This document shows positions 34,665 to 43,437 of a stretch of 64,000 bases of DNA, one piece after another (the first letter of the stretch is position 1; every line of letters begins with the position of its first letter). The notes beneath the pieces are model-generated. The model did no database searches and was not told the origin of the DNA. It worked only from the letters and a program-made list of their open reading frames with translations. The position numbers and the translations under genes were made by a program. The stretch covers positions 6,527 to 70,526 of the forward strand of contig CAZJXN010000005.1 of NCBI GenBank assembly GCA_964549655.1, given 5' to 3'. The DNA is from JADJNW01 sp964549655. Its GTDB lineage: Bacteria; Bacteroidota; Bacteroidia; Chitinophagales; Saprospiraceae.

Positions 34665-35336
34665 CTATTTAAAGTCATCACAAAAGGCGAGTTCTATCTT
34701 TTTTCGAATATTTTCATGGAATTCTGCTATTGCTTTGCCATGTAATGTTGGATATAATATTTTGTCTCGAAATGCGGAGTTGCTTCGGTAAATTGTTTTG
34801 TGCTCAATTCTGGTGAAGCCTTCAGCAGTGGAGGTAAATGTCAAGAGTTGTGTGCCAATAGAAGCTCCTTTTTCTAAATAGCAGATTTTTATAAATTTTC
34901 CCGTTTCATTTACTTCCATGATTTCGTGCGACACGGCTACATTTATCAACCCACCCAATAATCTTAAATTCATGAAAAGTAATTGTCCAGCCGCTAAACC
35001 GCTAAAATCATCTTCGAGATAGGTAATTTTACCCTGCTGACGGTCATATTGACAACCAAAAGTGACCATTTTTCCCTTCCACGTTTCGCTCGGAGCGATA
35101 GTGGTATAGGTTTTCCAGACGATTGTACTATCTTTTTTAACTAAAAAGGCTTTAAAATGCGCCCGATAGGGGAGGGGGTTTTCTTTTTGATAGCAAATCG
35201 CTTTCAATTTTGCAAAGGCTTCTACTGTAAATAACTGCTCGGATTGTAATAAGGATTTTACTTTTTTTTGTGGAATTTTTTCAAAATCAACGAAACCCTT
35301 GGAATTAGACTGATTATCTGATGTTGGAATATTCAT
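34665..35336 (-). CDS. Hypothetical protein, possibly SRPBCC-like
   Basis: A 223-residue protein without a signal peptide or membrane helix. Its order of strands, the phrase TFTSTAEGFTRIEHKTIYRS and the terminal helix (LHGKAIAEFHENIRKKIELA) recall lipid- or cyclase-binding SRPBCC folds, but similarity is weak. I do not recognise a named family. It is transcribed alone, 117 bp upstream of the VanX/CocE start and divergent from the adenylate cyclase gene. Confidence 0.55.
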   Translation of the reverse strand: MNIPTSDNQSNSKGFVDFEKIPQKKVKSLLQSEQLFTVEAFAKLKAICYQKENPLPYRAHFKAFLVKKDSTIVWKTYTTIAPSETWKGKMVTFGCQYDRQQGKITYLEDDFSGLAAGQLLFMNLRLLGGLINVAVSHEIMEVNETGKFIKICYLEKGASIGTQLLTFTSTAEGFTRIEHKTIYRSNSAFRDKILYPTLHGKAIAEFHENIRKKIELAFCDDFK

Positions 35337-35514
35337 AAAAATAAAATAAAGAATTTTTTTGTAATAATTAATTCAAAGTTAATAATTTTCATTGAAAGAC
35401 AAGAGATTTTTAGTAAGTAGATTGATGTTAATTTGGAAGGGTTTTCTCCATTTTCGAACCAAGTATCGTTTTTTTGCGTATTTCTCCCTAAATTAGCGCA
35501 TCAATTTAACCCAA

Positions 35515-37059
35515 ATGATGTTATCGAATAAAATTTTATATTATATTTTTCTAATTGGATGTTTTGTTATCGGCTATCAAAATGCCTTTAGCCAAAATAG
35601 TTCGAGTGATAACAACTTGATAAAAAATTGGCAATTATTTCACAATCAAGGTGATTATGATGAAGCCATTGCACAGGCAAAGCGGGTTTATCTATTGGGG
35701 GAATCTATGCAAAATAAGGAAATAATGGCCCTTGCCCGAAATTGGGAAGGACAGTCTTTACTCAAAAAAACCAAGCGGGCGGCTGCCAATCGGAAAAGTG
35801 CAGAAAAAGTATTTAAAGAAAGTCTGAATTTGTCCATTGCAATTGATAACAAAGCCTTGCAAATGAATAACTTAAAGCAACTTCTTTCAATTGCAGCATT
35901 AGAAAAAAATACAGCGGCATCTGATATTTACAATCGGCAAATTAATGAAATAGAACAACAAATTGCAACCCGTGAATCCAATCGGAACTTAACAGAAAAA
36001 GTGGAGCGATTGGATAGTGAAGTAACATTACTCGGCAGTACAAAGGTAAGCCTGGAACAAAAAATAGCGGCTCTTGGTGCAGCCCAAATGCGAGCAGAAT
36101 TGATGTTGTCTATGCAAAAAAATTACTTGGATTCTTTGCAATTGGTGCGGATGCAAGAAACATTTGAATCAGAAAAAAAGGAGATGGCACTGAAAGAACA
36201 AGCGACCCAATTGGAATTGCAGCAAAGCCAAATTCAATTGCAACAAAACCAGATCCGGCTCCAATCCAGTCAGCGTAATTTTTTCATCGCTATTGCCGCT
36301 ATTCTTACCTTATTTGCTATCGGTGCTTACATTCGTTTTAATGAAACTAAAAAATATAATAATGTTTTAAACACTAAAAATGAAGCTTTAATAGAAGAGC
36401 AGCAGCGGTCAGAGTTATTATTATTAAATATTCTGCCCGATATGATTGCCAAGGAATTAAAGGCAAACGGTATTACAAAAGCTCGGCGGTATGAGCAAGC
36501 GACTGTGATGTTTACTGATTTTAAAGATTTTAGCAGAATTGCCAAGTTGATGCCGCCCGAACAATTAGTGGCAGATTTGGATACTTATTTTAAAGCATTT
36601 GATGAAATTGTAAGTAAATATAAAATTGAAAAAATTAAAACAATCGGCGATGCGTATATGTGCGTAGGCGGCTTGCCGGATGTGGAAGGGAGCCAGCCGA
36701 AGGATGTAGTCTTCGCAGCCCTTGAAATACAAACGCTGCTCAAAAATTTCAAAGTTGAACGGGAAAAAATTGGCAAACCTTTCTTTGAAGCCCGCATTGG
36801 CATTCACTCTGGACCGTTGGTGGCTGGGGTGGTTGGTTCTACGAAGTTTGCGTATGACATTTGGGGCGATACCGTGAATATTGCTGCAAGATTGGAATCC
36901 AAAGGAGAGTCGTGGCGCGTGAATATTTCTACCACCACTTATGAATTAGTCAAACATGATTTTGACTGCGAACCGCGCGGACTCATTCCTATTAAAAATG
37001 GAAATGACATTGCCATGTATTTTGTAAATGCACCGGTTCATTCTATGATGGCTATATAG
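35515..37059 (+). CDS. Membrane-bound class III adenylate cyclase with periplasmic TPR-like and coiled-coil region
   Basis: A 514-residue protein. It has a signal or anchor at the N-terminus (to about 26), a TPR-like helical part (40-130), a long coiled coil (140-252, Q-rich), a membrane helix (255-273) and a cytoplasmic class III cyclase domain (320-505). Metal-binding Asp335 (VMFTDFKDF) and Asp379 (TIGDAY), adenine-specifying Lys375 and Asp448 (YDIWGD), and transition-state Asn455 and Arg459 are all present, so it should make cAMP and not cGMP. The TPR/coiled-coil sensor with a single helix is a common Bacteroidota layout. A Crp/Fnr regulator lies 15 kb away; no direct link is shown. Confidence 0.9.
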   Translation: MMLSNKILYYIFLIGCFVIGYQNAFSQNSSSDNNLIKNWQLFHNQGDYDEAIAQAKRVYLLGESMQNKEIMALARNWEGQSLLKKTKRAAANRKSAEKVFKESLNLSIAIDNKALQMNNLKQLLSIAALEKNTAASDIYNRQINEIEQQIATRESNRNLTEKVERLDSEVTLLGSTKVSLEQKIAALGAAQMRAELMLSMQKNYLDSLQLVRMQETFESEKKEMALKEQATQLELQQSQIQLQQNQIRLQSSQRNFFIAIAAILTLFAIGAYIRFNETKKYNNVLNTKNEALIEEQQRSELLLLNILPDMIAKELKANGITKARRYEQATVMFTDFKDFSRIAKLMPPEQLVADLDTYFKAFDEIVSKYKIEKIKTIGDAYMCVGGLPDVEGSQPKDVVFAALEIQTLLKNFKVEREKIGKPFFEARIGIHSGPLVAGVVGSTKFAYDIWGDTVNIAARLESKGESWRVNISTTTYELVKHDFDCEPRGLIPIKNGNDIAMYFVNAPVHSMMAI

Positions 37060-37068
37060 TATTATTTC

Positions 37069-37770
37069 TCAATTTTTAAACTTATTAATCGGCGTCAATA
37101 GCAACTTCCGAAACTCTACTTCCGAACCCTCTGCTTGTACCGCAATCTGCCCTTTTGTTACGGTACAATCAAATCCATTATTCACCATATCACCATTCAA
37201 CCACACTTTTATCGCATCATTTAGACATTCCACGGTCATGCTATTCCATTCACCGAGCGGTTTTTCCGAGCCGTCTGTCAGGTTGACGATGCGCCGTTCT
37301 TTACCCTCCGTGATGCCCCAATTTTCTTTCGGTCCGCGCCGCTTTTCCATTTCTGGCACTTTGATATCTTCTACAATACACCAAAAATCACCTGCGTTTT
37401 CGTGCATCATTTGCACTTCCAGCGATTTTGGAAACATCTTGTACAACGCTCGCGGCGTGGAGGCGTGCACGAGTACGCCACAGTTTCCGGGCTTTCCAGC
37501 AAAACGATACTCTACTTCCAACCGATAATTTTGATAAATCGCATCTGTAATAAGGTGTCCGTTAGGTATGCCGAGGCTCACAAGCATTCCATTGCGCACG
37601 ATGAAAGGATTGATAGCTTTTGAATTTGTATCCATTTCTGGAACATCTACGTGCCAGCCGCCCAGGTCTTTGCCGTTGAAGAGACTTTGAGATTTAGACG
37701 GAGATTTAGGTTGAGATTTGCAAGAGAATATGCTTATTGTAATTAAAGATATAAAAATAATATTTCTCAT
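37069..37770 (-). CDS. DUF1080 (3-keto-disaccharide hydrolase family) lipoprotein
   Basis: From the ATG at 37770 the product is 233 residues with a lipoprotein signal (MRNIIFISLITISIFSC). The mature part is a concanavalin-like beta-sandwich: SLFNGKDLGGWHV at the start, YRLEVEYRFAGKPGNCGVLV, KSLEVQMMHENAGDFWC, WNSMTVECLNDAIKVWLNGD, AVQAEGSEVEFR. This is the DUF1080/PF06439 family, some members of which hydrolyse 3-keto-glycosides. It is divergent from the sugar-acid dehydratase gene and could contribute to the same sugar degradation (inference). It converges with the adenylate cyclase, 9 bp apart. Confidence 0.88.
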   Translation of the reverse strand: MRNIIFISLITISIFSCKSQPKSPSKSQSLFNGKDLGGWHVDVPEMDTNSKAINPFIVRNGMLVSLGIPNGHLITDAIYQNYRLEVEYRFAGKPGNCGVLVHASTPRALYKMFPKSLEVQMMHENAGDFWCIVEDIKVPEMEKRRGPKENWGITEGKERRIVNLTDGSEKPLGEWNSMTVECLNDAIKVWLNGDMVNNGFDCTVTKGQIAVQAEGSEVEFRKLLLTPINKFKN

Positions 37771-37820
37771 AATGTTATAATTGTGCAATTCGATTTTAAT
37801 TAAAAACTCATTTTGGTATA

Positions 37821-37926
37821 AATAGTACACTCATTTTGTAAAATAATTATGTTTCTTTATGATTTCAGAAATAACTAAAACTAAATATTAAAATATCTTA
37901 ATATCATAAAAAATTAGTGTACTATT
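37821..37926. repeat. Inverted repeat of the GTACACTGATTTTTATGAT family, copy 1
   Basis: AATAGTACACTCATTTT at 37821-37837 pairs with AAAATTAGTGTACTATT at 37910-37926 (one mismatch). It fills part of the divergent spacer between the DUF1080 and dehydratase genes. Related words occur at 39739-40055, 52195-52236 and 60379-60478. Confidence 0.65.
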
Positions 37927-38021
37927 CCTCCACAAATTAAATTAAAAATGCCGTTCCACCCTATTCAACCTATCTTTTTTTGAATGTATCTTACCGCTTT
38001 CTAATCGAAAAAATATAGATT

Positions 38022-39737
38022 ATGGAACAACAACCGTTACGCAGTAGAAATTGGTTTGGTCGCACGGGCAAAGATGGGCTTATTTATCGAGCTTGGATGA
38101 AAAATCAAGGCATTCCAGCGCATGAATTTGAAGGAAAACCCGTGATTGGTATTTGTAATACGTGGTCAGAACTCACGCCTTGCAATGCGCATTTTCGAGA
38201 GCTGGCAGAGTCCGTGAAGCACGGAGTTTATGAGGCAGGCGGCTTTCCGGTAGAATTTCCGGTGATGTCATTGGGGGAGACTTTAATCAAACCGACTGCC
38301 ATGTTGTACCGCAATTTGGCGAGTATGGATGTAGAAGAATCCATTCGCGCGAATCCCGTGGATGGCGTGGTGCTGCTGTGTGGGTGCGATAAAACGACGC
38401 CGTCGCTGGTGATGGGCGCTTGTAGTGTGAATATTCCGAGCATCGTCGTTTCGGGCGGTCCGATGCTCACGGGCAAGTACAATGGGCGCGATATTGCGAC
38501 CTCTGATGTGTGGCGTTTCACGGAAGCCAATCGCATGGGAAAAATGAGCATGGAGGAATTAGGCATTGCGGAAGCCGGTCTGTGTCGCAGTCGCGGGCAT
38601 TGCGCGGTGATGGGCACGGCTTCTACGATGGCAAGTATGGTTGAGTCTTTAGGTTTGTCGTTGCCGCATAATGCTGCGATTCCCGCTGCTGATTCTCGCC
38701 GGAAAGTGTTGGCGCACTTATCGGGTATGCGGATTGTAGAAATGGTGCGAGAAGATTTGAAATTATCAGATATTTTAATACGTAATGCCTTTGAAAATGC
38801 GATCATTACAAATGCAGCGATTGGCGGCTCTACTAATTTTGTGATTCACTTGCTGGCGATTGCCGGACGTATCGGCGTTGATTTAGACTTAGCAGATTTT
38901 GATACGCTTACCGCAAACGTTCCGCTGATCGCAAATTTACAACCAGCCGGTCAATATTACATGGAAGATTTATATTATGCAGGTGGAATCCCGGCCGTAT
39001 TACAAGAATTGAAAAGCTTTTTACACAATGATTGCCTGACTGTAAATGGTAGGACAATCGGCGAAAACTATGAACCAAGTATATCTTATAATAAAAATAT
39101 CATAACTTCTGTAAAAGAACCATTTAACGAAATAGCAGCTACCATTGTATTAAAAGGAAATATATGTGAAGATGGCGCCGTGATGAAACTCGCTTGTGCC
39201 AGCGCGGAACTGCTCCGGCACACAGGAAAAGCAGTCGTTTTTGAAGATATTGAAGATTATAAAGCGCGCATTGACGACCCAGATTTAGAAGTGGATGCAA
39301 CCAGTATTTTAGTATTAAAAAATGTAGGCCCAAAAGGTTACCCCGGTATGCCGGAGGTAGGAAATATGGGTATTCCGACCAAGTTGTTGCTACAAGGCGT
39401 GACGGATATGGTGCGTATTTCGGATGGTAGAATGAGCGGCACGGCGTATGGGACAGTGGTGCTACACGTTTCGCCGGAAGCGGCTGTTGGCGGCACTTTG
39501 GGCGTGATTCAAGATGGTGATGTCATTACTTTGGATGTAATGAAACGAACTTTACACGTCGCACTTTCAGAAGAAGAACTCAATCAGCGTAAGCAACAAT
39601 GGAAATTATCGCAACATTTCGCACAGCGCGGCTACGTCCATTTGTACCAGCAGCACGTAGAACAGGCGCACTTGGGCGCAGATTTTGATTTTCTGAGAGG
39701 GATGTCGGGCAGTGTGGTGGTGCGAGATTCGCATTAA
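38022..39737 (+). CDS. IlvD/Edd-family sugar-acid dehydratase (L-arabinonate dehydratase-like)
   Basis: A 571-residue enzyme. RSRNWFGRTGKDGLIYRAWM, GKPVIGICNTWSELTPCNAH, EFPVMSLGETLIKPTAMLYR, LLCGCDKTTPS and SRGHCAVMGTASTM match the pentonate/hexonate dehydratase branch (L-arabinonate, D-xylonate) more closely than biosynthetic IlvD. Cys45, Cys122 and Cys194 are the probable [2Fe-2S] ligands. It converts an aldonic acid to a 2-keto-3-deoxy acid. The following SDR, aldolase-like and hydrolase genes are in the same direction, suggesting a sugar-acid pathway, although a 329-bp repeat-filled gap separates them. Confidence 0.9.
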   Translation: MEQQPLRSRNWFGRTGKDGLIYRAWMKNQGIPAHEFEGKPVIGICNTWSELTPCNAHFRELAESVKHGVYEAGGFPVEFPVMSLGETLIKPTAMLYRNLASMDVEESIRANPVDGVVLLCGCDKTTPSLVMGACSVNIPSIVVSGGPMLTGKYNGRDIATSDVWRFTEANRMGKMSMEELGIAEAGLCRSRGHCAVMGTASTMASMVESLGLSLPHNAAIPAADSRRKVLAHLSGMRIVEMVREDLKLSDILIRNAFENAIITNAAIGGSTNFVIHLLAIAGRIGVDLDLADFDTLTANVPLIANLQPAGQYYMEDLYYAGGIPAVLQELKSFLHNDCLTVNGRTIGENYEPSISYNKNIITSVKEPFNEIAATIVLKGNICEDGAVMKLACASAELLRHTGKAVVFEDIEDYKARIDDPDLEVDATSILVLKNVGPKGYPGMPEVGNMGIPTKLLLQGVTDMVRISDGRMSGTAYGTVVLHVSPEAAVGGTLGVIQDGDVITLDVMKRTLHVALSEEELNQRKQQWKLSQHFAQRGYVHLYQQHVEQAHLGADFDFLRGMSGSVVVRDSH

Positions 39738-39738
39738 A

Positions 39739-40055
39739 ATGGAACACTGATATTTATGATTGTTTAAGATATTTTATGATTATATTTAATGTATTTTAAC
39801 AAAAAAATTATACACTTCCATATAGCGTCATGGAACACGGATTTCCACTGATGTGACGGATTCACAATGATTTTTTCTCTTGGGGCGTGTAAAATCCGTC
39901 CACAATCCGTCGCATCCGTTCACCTTTGGTGGAAATCCGTGTTCCATTGCGCTATATGGTTCAATCGAAGATTGTAAATAAAAACTTTTGTACCATTATA
40001 GTTAATAGGCTAAATCATGAATAAATCGCAATAATTATAAAAATCAGTGCCCTAT
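39739..40055. repeat. Nested inverted repeats in the spacer after the dehydratase gene
   Basis: The outer pair is GGAACACTGATATTTATGAT (from 39742) against ATTATAAAAATCAGTGCC (to about 40052), the ACACTGATTTTTATGAT family. The inner pair is CCATATAGCGTCATGGAACA, CGGATTTCCAC (39819-39848) against GTGGAAATCCGTGTTCCATT, GCGCTATATGG (39929-39959), about 30 bp with two differences. The inner loop contains further CCGTCGCATCCG words. No gene is seen in the 329-bp gap. Confidence 0.75.
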
Positions 40056-40066
40056 AAACGAAAAAT

Positions 40067-40828
40067 ATGTCATTCAAAAATAAAGTGGCTATCATAACCG
40101 GTGCCGGTCAGGGCATTGGTCTAGAAATTAGTAGACAATTGGCTATAAAAGGCGCTTCTATTTTACTAAATGATTTGGATGAAAATTTAGCTACGAACGC
40201 TGCGCAACAAATTACAGAAGAAACCAACGCTACTTGTCTTGCAATGGCAGGTGATTCGAGTGATTTACCCTTCATTCAAAAAATGGTGGATACGGCAGTG
40301 GAGCAGTTTGGACGCTTGGATATTGTTATTGCAAATGCGGGAATTACTTTATTTGGCGATTTCTTTACTTATACGTCAGAATCTTTTTTTCGCGTAATGC
40401 AAGTGAATCTTGGCGGCACGTTCTTTTTGGCACAAGCAGCAGCCAATCAAATGAAGCAACAAGCGTCAGGCGGCACTTTGTTATTTACTTCATCTGTAAC
40501 AGGACATCAGGCGCATAAAGACTTAGCAGCATACGGTATGAGTAAAGCAGCGATTGAAATGTTAGCTAAAAATTTAGTCATTGAACTTTCGCGATATCAT
40601 ATAAATGTAAATACAATTGCTCCGGGCGCTACATTGACGGAACGCACTTTAGATGACCCCAATTATGAAAGTACTTGGTCAAAATTAACGCCGTTGGGAC
40701 GACCCGCAAGTGTAGCGGATATTGCAAATGCAGCATTATTTTTGGTATCGGAAGAGGCACGCCATATTACCGGACAAAGTGTGATAATTGATGGCGGCTG
40801 GACGAGTATTAGTCCTTCACCGTATTGA
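40067..40828 (+). CDS. Short-chain dehydrogenase/reductase (SDR)
   Basis: A 253-residue classical SDR. The cofactor loop is TGAGQGIG (residues 11-18), the NAG motif is IANAGITLFG, and the catalytic residues are Ser142/143, Tyr156 and Lys160 (AAYGMSK). The terminal segment is ITGQSVIIDGGW. Acidic Asp36/Asp38 after the second strand suggests NAD(H) over NADP(H). It lies after the sugar-acid dehydratase gene and 60 bp before the D-threonine-aldolase-like gene, so it may oxidise a sugar, sugar acid or hydroxy intermediate of that pathway (inference). Confidence 0.92.
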   Translation: MSFKNKVAIITGAGQGIGLEISRQLAIKGASILLNDLDENLATNAAQQITEETNATCLAMAGDSSDLPFIQKMVDTAVEQFGRLDIVIANAGITLFGDFFTYTSESFFRVMQVNLGGTFFLAQAAANQMKQQASGGTLLFTSSVTGHQAHKDLAAYGMSKAAIEMLAKNLVIELSRYHINVNTIAPGATLTERTLDDPNYESTWSKLTPLGRPASVADIANAALFLVSEEARHITGQSVIIDGGWTSISPSPY

Positions 40829-40888
40829 AATAGATTTGCTAAATTTCAAGAATTTAGTAAATCTTGTATTAAAATTATTGCAAAAGTT

Positions 40889-42001
40889 ATGAATTCAACT
40901 TGGTATCAACTCTCCAACGAAGCGGAAATAGATTCCCCTTCCTTACTTTTTTACAAAGAGCGAATTCAGCGTAATATTCTGCAAATGATTGCATTAGCCG
41001 AAAATCCTGAACGACTTTTGGTGCACGTCAAAACCAACAAAACGCTGGAGATTGTGCAAATGCTTCTCGCCGCAGGTATCACAAAATTCAAATGCGCTAC
41101 AATAGCCGAAGCAGAAATGGTAGCGATGGCGGGTGGAAATTATATTGTTATTGCACACCAATTAGTCGGTCCAAAAATTCAACGTTTAATAAATTTACGA
41201 AAGTCATATCCAGATAAGTTTATCACATCTTTAATAGATTGTGAAGAAAATGCACTTTTACATAATGAAATATTTGAAAAACATAATTTAATTGCCCATA
41301 TTTTTATAGATGTAGATAATGGAATGAATCGCTCTGGTCATCCAGTAAATGAAGCACTTTTTGAGTTGTATCAATTTATAAATAAGCAATCAAATTTGCA
41401 ATTACATGGCTTGCACGTATATGATGGACACCTGCGCGATGCGAATTTTGAAGAACGAAAAGAGAAAATTGATAATGGTTTTGAATCAGTAAATGATTTC
41501 ATTAAAAAAATAGAAAATGTTGGTTTGTCTAAACCAATGATTATTGCTGGCGGCACGCCTGCATTTACGTCACACGCAGGGCGAGCGGAAGTGTATTGCA
41601 GTCCGGGTACGTGTGTGTTGTGGGATTGGGGTTACGGCGACCAATTAAAGGAGCAACATTTTGAACACGCGGCTTTGATTTTGAGTCGTGTAATTTCTAA
41701 ACCCGCGCCGGGCATCATTTCGATTGACATGGGACACAAAGCCGTCGCTGCCGAAAACCCGATTGATAAACGGATTCGTTTTTTAAATTTAAAGGATTAT
41801 GAATTACTAAGCCAAAGTGAAGAACATGGCGTTCTGCGTGTAAAGAATTGGGATGCTATTAAAGTTGGAGACGTTCTGTATGGCATTCCATATCATATTT
41901 GTCCAACCGTGAATTTGTATGAAGAAGCACAAGTGGTAGAAAATGGACAAGTGACCGAGACGTGGCAAGTGCTGGCGCGGAGAAGGAGAATTACCATTTA
42001 G
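40889..42001 (+). CDS. D-threonine aldolase-like PLP enzyme (alanine racemase N-terminal fold)
   Basis: The 370-residue protein has an alanine-racemase-type barrel with the PLP lysine in LLVHVKTNKTLE (Lys48). The C-terminal beta domain carries PYHICPTVNL (His336, Cys338), the metal site of D-threonine aldolase / D-serine dehydratase (DSD1-like) enzymes. IIAGGTPAFTSHA and CSPGTCVLWDWGYG are further family signatures. Such enzymes cleave beta-hydroxy-D-amino acids to glycine and an aldehyde, or dehydrate D-serine. It sits between the SDR and a metallo-hydrolase, with 60-bp and 29-bp spacers, so an operon of these three is likely. Confidence 0.88.
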   Translation: MNSTWYQLSNEAEIDSPSLLFYKERIQRNILQMIALAENPERLLVHVKTNKTLEIVQMLLAAGITKFKCATIAEAEMVAMAGGNYIVIAHQLVGPKIQRLINLRKSYPDKFITSLIDCEENALLHNEIFEKHNLIAHIFIDVDNGMNRSGHPVNEALFELYQFINKQSNLQLHGLHVYDGHLRDANFEERKEKIDNGFESVNDFIKKIENVGLSKPMIIAGGTPAFTSHAGRAEVYCSPGTCVLWDWGYGDQLKEQHFEHAALILSRVISKPAPGIISIDMGHKAVAAENPIDKRIRFLNLKDYELLSQSEEHGVLRVKNWDAIKVGDVLYGIPYHICPTVNLYEEAQVVENGQVTETWQVLARRRRITI

Positions 42002-42030
42002 TATTAAACATTTACCATTAAGCATTTATT

Positions 42031-42930
42031 ATGATACAAACACTTGATTTGCATTTTTTAAATAAACCGGATACGATTGCTGCTTTTTTGATAGAAACTA
42101 GCGTGGGTCCTGTGTTGATAGAAAGCGGTCCGTACTCGACGTTTCCGCAATTACAAAAGTTATTACAAGAAAAAGGCTATCAAATTGGTGATGTAAAGCA
42201 CGTTTTTATTACACACATTCACCTTGACCATGCAGGCGCGGCTTGGGCTTTCGCCGAACAAGGAGCTACCATTTACGTCCATCCGCTCGGACAAAAACAT
42301 TTACATAATCCTGAAAAATTGTGGAATTCTGCTAAAATGATTTATCAAGAACACATGGAGCGGCTGTGGGGTGACATGAAAGGTATTGCAGCAGAAAAGT
42401 TATATGTAGTAGAAAACGGTGAAAAAATTCAGTTGGGCGATACGGAAATTATTGCTTGGCACACGCCCGGTCATGCGATTCATCACATTGCGTGGCAGCT
42501 TGGTGAAAATTTATTTTGTGGAGATGTAGGTGGTGTGCGTATCGGCAATGGTATTGTGATTCCACCTTGTCCGCCGCCGGATATTAACGTCGAGGACTGG
42601 CAACAATCACTGGATTTGATTCGCAAGTTAAATGTTAAGACGTTTTATTTAACGCATTATGGTACTTTTACAGATATAGAAAATCATTTAGATACCTTGG
42701 AAAAACGTTTGTTGGAACGCGCAGAATGGATAAAACCTTATTTTGAACAACAAAAAACGCCGGAAGAAATTACACCTTTATTTCAACAATACGTTCGGGA
42801 AGAGTTGGTGGAAAATGGCGCGACGAACGAAGAACAAATTCAGCAATACGAAAATGCAAATCCTTCGTGGATGAGCGTAGCGGGATTGTTACGTTATTGG
42901 CACAAGAAAGAGAATGTCAAAAACCTATAA
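42031..42930 (+). CDS. MBL-fold metallo-hydrolase
   Basis: A 299-residue metallo-beta-lactamase-fold protein with the zinc motif THIHLDHAG (His62, His64, Asp66, His67), HTPGHAIHHIAW (further His ligands), FCGDVGG and YLTHYGTF. This is the broad glyoxalase II / flavoprotein-like hydrolase group; a thioester or lactone substrate is possible. It follows the aldolase-like gene by 29 bp. Its last codons form the left arm of a terminator hairpin. A lactonase-type role in the sugar-acid pathway would be consistent, but is not shown. Confidence 0.85.
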   Translation: MIQTLDLHFLNKPDTIAAFLIETSVGPVLIESGPYSTFPQLQKLLQEKGYQIGDVKHVFITHIHLDHAGAAWAFAEQGATIYVHPLGQKHLHNPEKLWNSAKMIYQEHMERLWGDMKGIAAEKLYVVENGEKIQLGDTEIIAWHTPGHAIHHIAWQLGENLFCGDVGGVRIGNGIVIPPCPPPDINVEDWQQSLDLIRKLNVKTFYLTHYGTFTDIENHLDTLEKRLLERAEWIKPYFEQQKTPEEITPLFQQYVREELVENGATNEEQIQQYENANPSWMSVAGLLRYWHKKENVKNL

Positions 42931-42955
42931 GATTTCCAAAAACCTTATAGGTTTT
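42920..42955. terminator. Bidirectional terminator between convergent genes
   Basis: AAAACCTATAAG (42920-42931) pairs perfectly with CTTATAGGTTTT (42944-42955). A-rich and T-rich ends serve both directions. The stop codon of the metallo-hydrolase gene is inside the left arm. Confidence 0.75.
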
Positions 42956-42960
42956 ACGAG

Positions 42961-43197
42961 TTAGGAAGCAGGTATAATCCGTTTGCCCACTTCAAATACG
43001 CTTTTTAATAACATTAAATCTGGAAGCACCATTTCTACATTTTCTAATGCTTTCAACTCATCTACTTCTACTTCACTTTTTACATTTGCAGCAGGCGTAG
43101 TGGCGTTAGGTGTAACGGTATTTAAAAAAACGTAGGAGCTAAAACTCATGCCTACAAGGAATAATACGACAAGCGTACGGGTAGTTAACTTTTTCAT
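42961..43197 (-). CDS. Small exported hypothetical protein
   Basis: A 78-residue protein with a signal peptide or N-terminal membrane helix (TRTLVVLFLVGMSFSSYVFL), then an acidic linker and LENVEMVLPDLMLLKSVFEV, ending GKRIIPAS. This VLPD...EVGKRIIP ending looks like a recurrent short exported peptide family in Bacteroidota. The function is unknown. It is convergent with the metallo-hydrolase and bounded by a terminator, supporting that it is a real gene. Its upstream spacer (43198-43367) is AT-rich with nothing recognised. Confidence 0.6.
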   Translation of the reverse strand: MKKLTTRTLVVLFLVGMSFSSYVFLNTVTPNATTPAANVKSEVEVDELKALENVEMVLPDLMLLKSVFEVGKRIIPAS

Positions 43198-43367
43198 TTG
43201 ACTTAAAATTTACCGCAAATTTGGTCTATCAAAAATACGCCATTTTCTACAAAATTGCTACCCTTAAACGACCAACTTACTTTTTTTTCAGACTAAATTA
43301 GGTGATTTCTACCTTATAGACGGGTCGAGTTGGAAAAAGGTTGCAAAAAAAATCAAGAATTTTTGGA

Positions 43368-43437
43368 AATGGGAAGATAAGAGGATAGGAACGCTTGCTA
43401 CGTGCATCCTCCTATCCTCCCATCTTCCTATCTTCTA
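43368..43437. repeat. GGGAGGATAGGA inverted repeat, copy 1 (R1)
   Basis: AATGGGAAGATAAGAGGATA at the left and CCTATCCTCCCATCTTCCTA at the right form arms around a centre containing ACGCTTGCTACGTGC. The right arm supplies the last codons (LEDRKMGG) and the TAG stop of the ABC ATPase gene. Copies R2 and R3 lie at 45172-45289 and 46678-46755. Confidence 0.8.
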
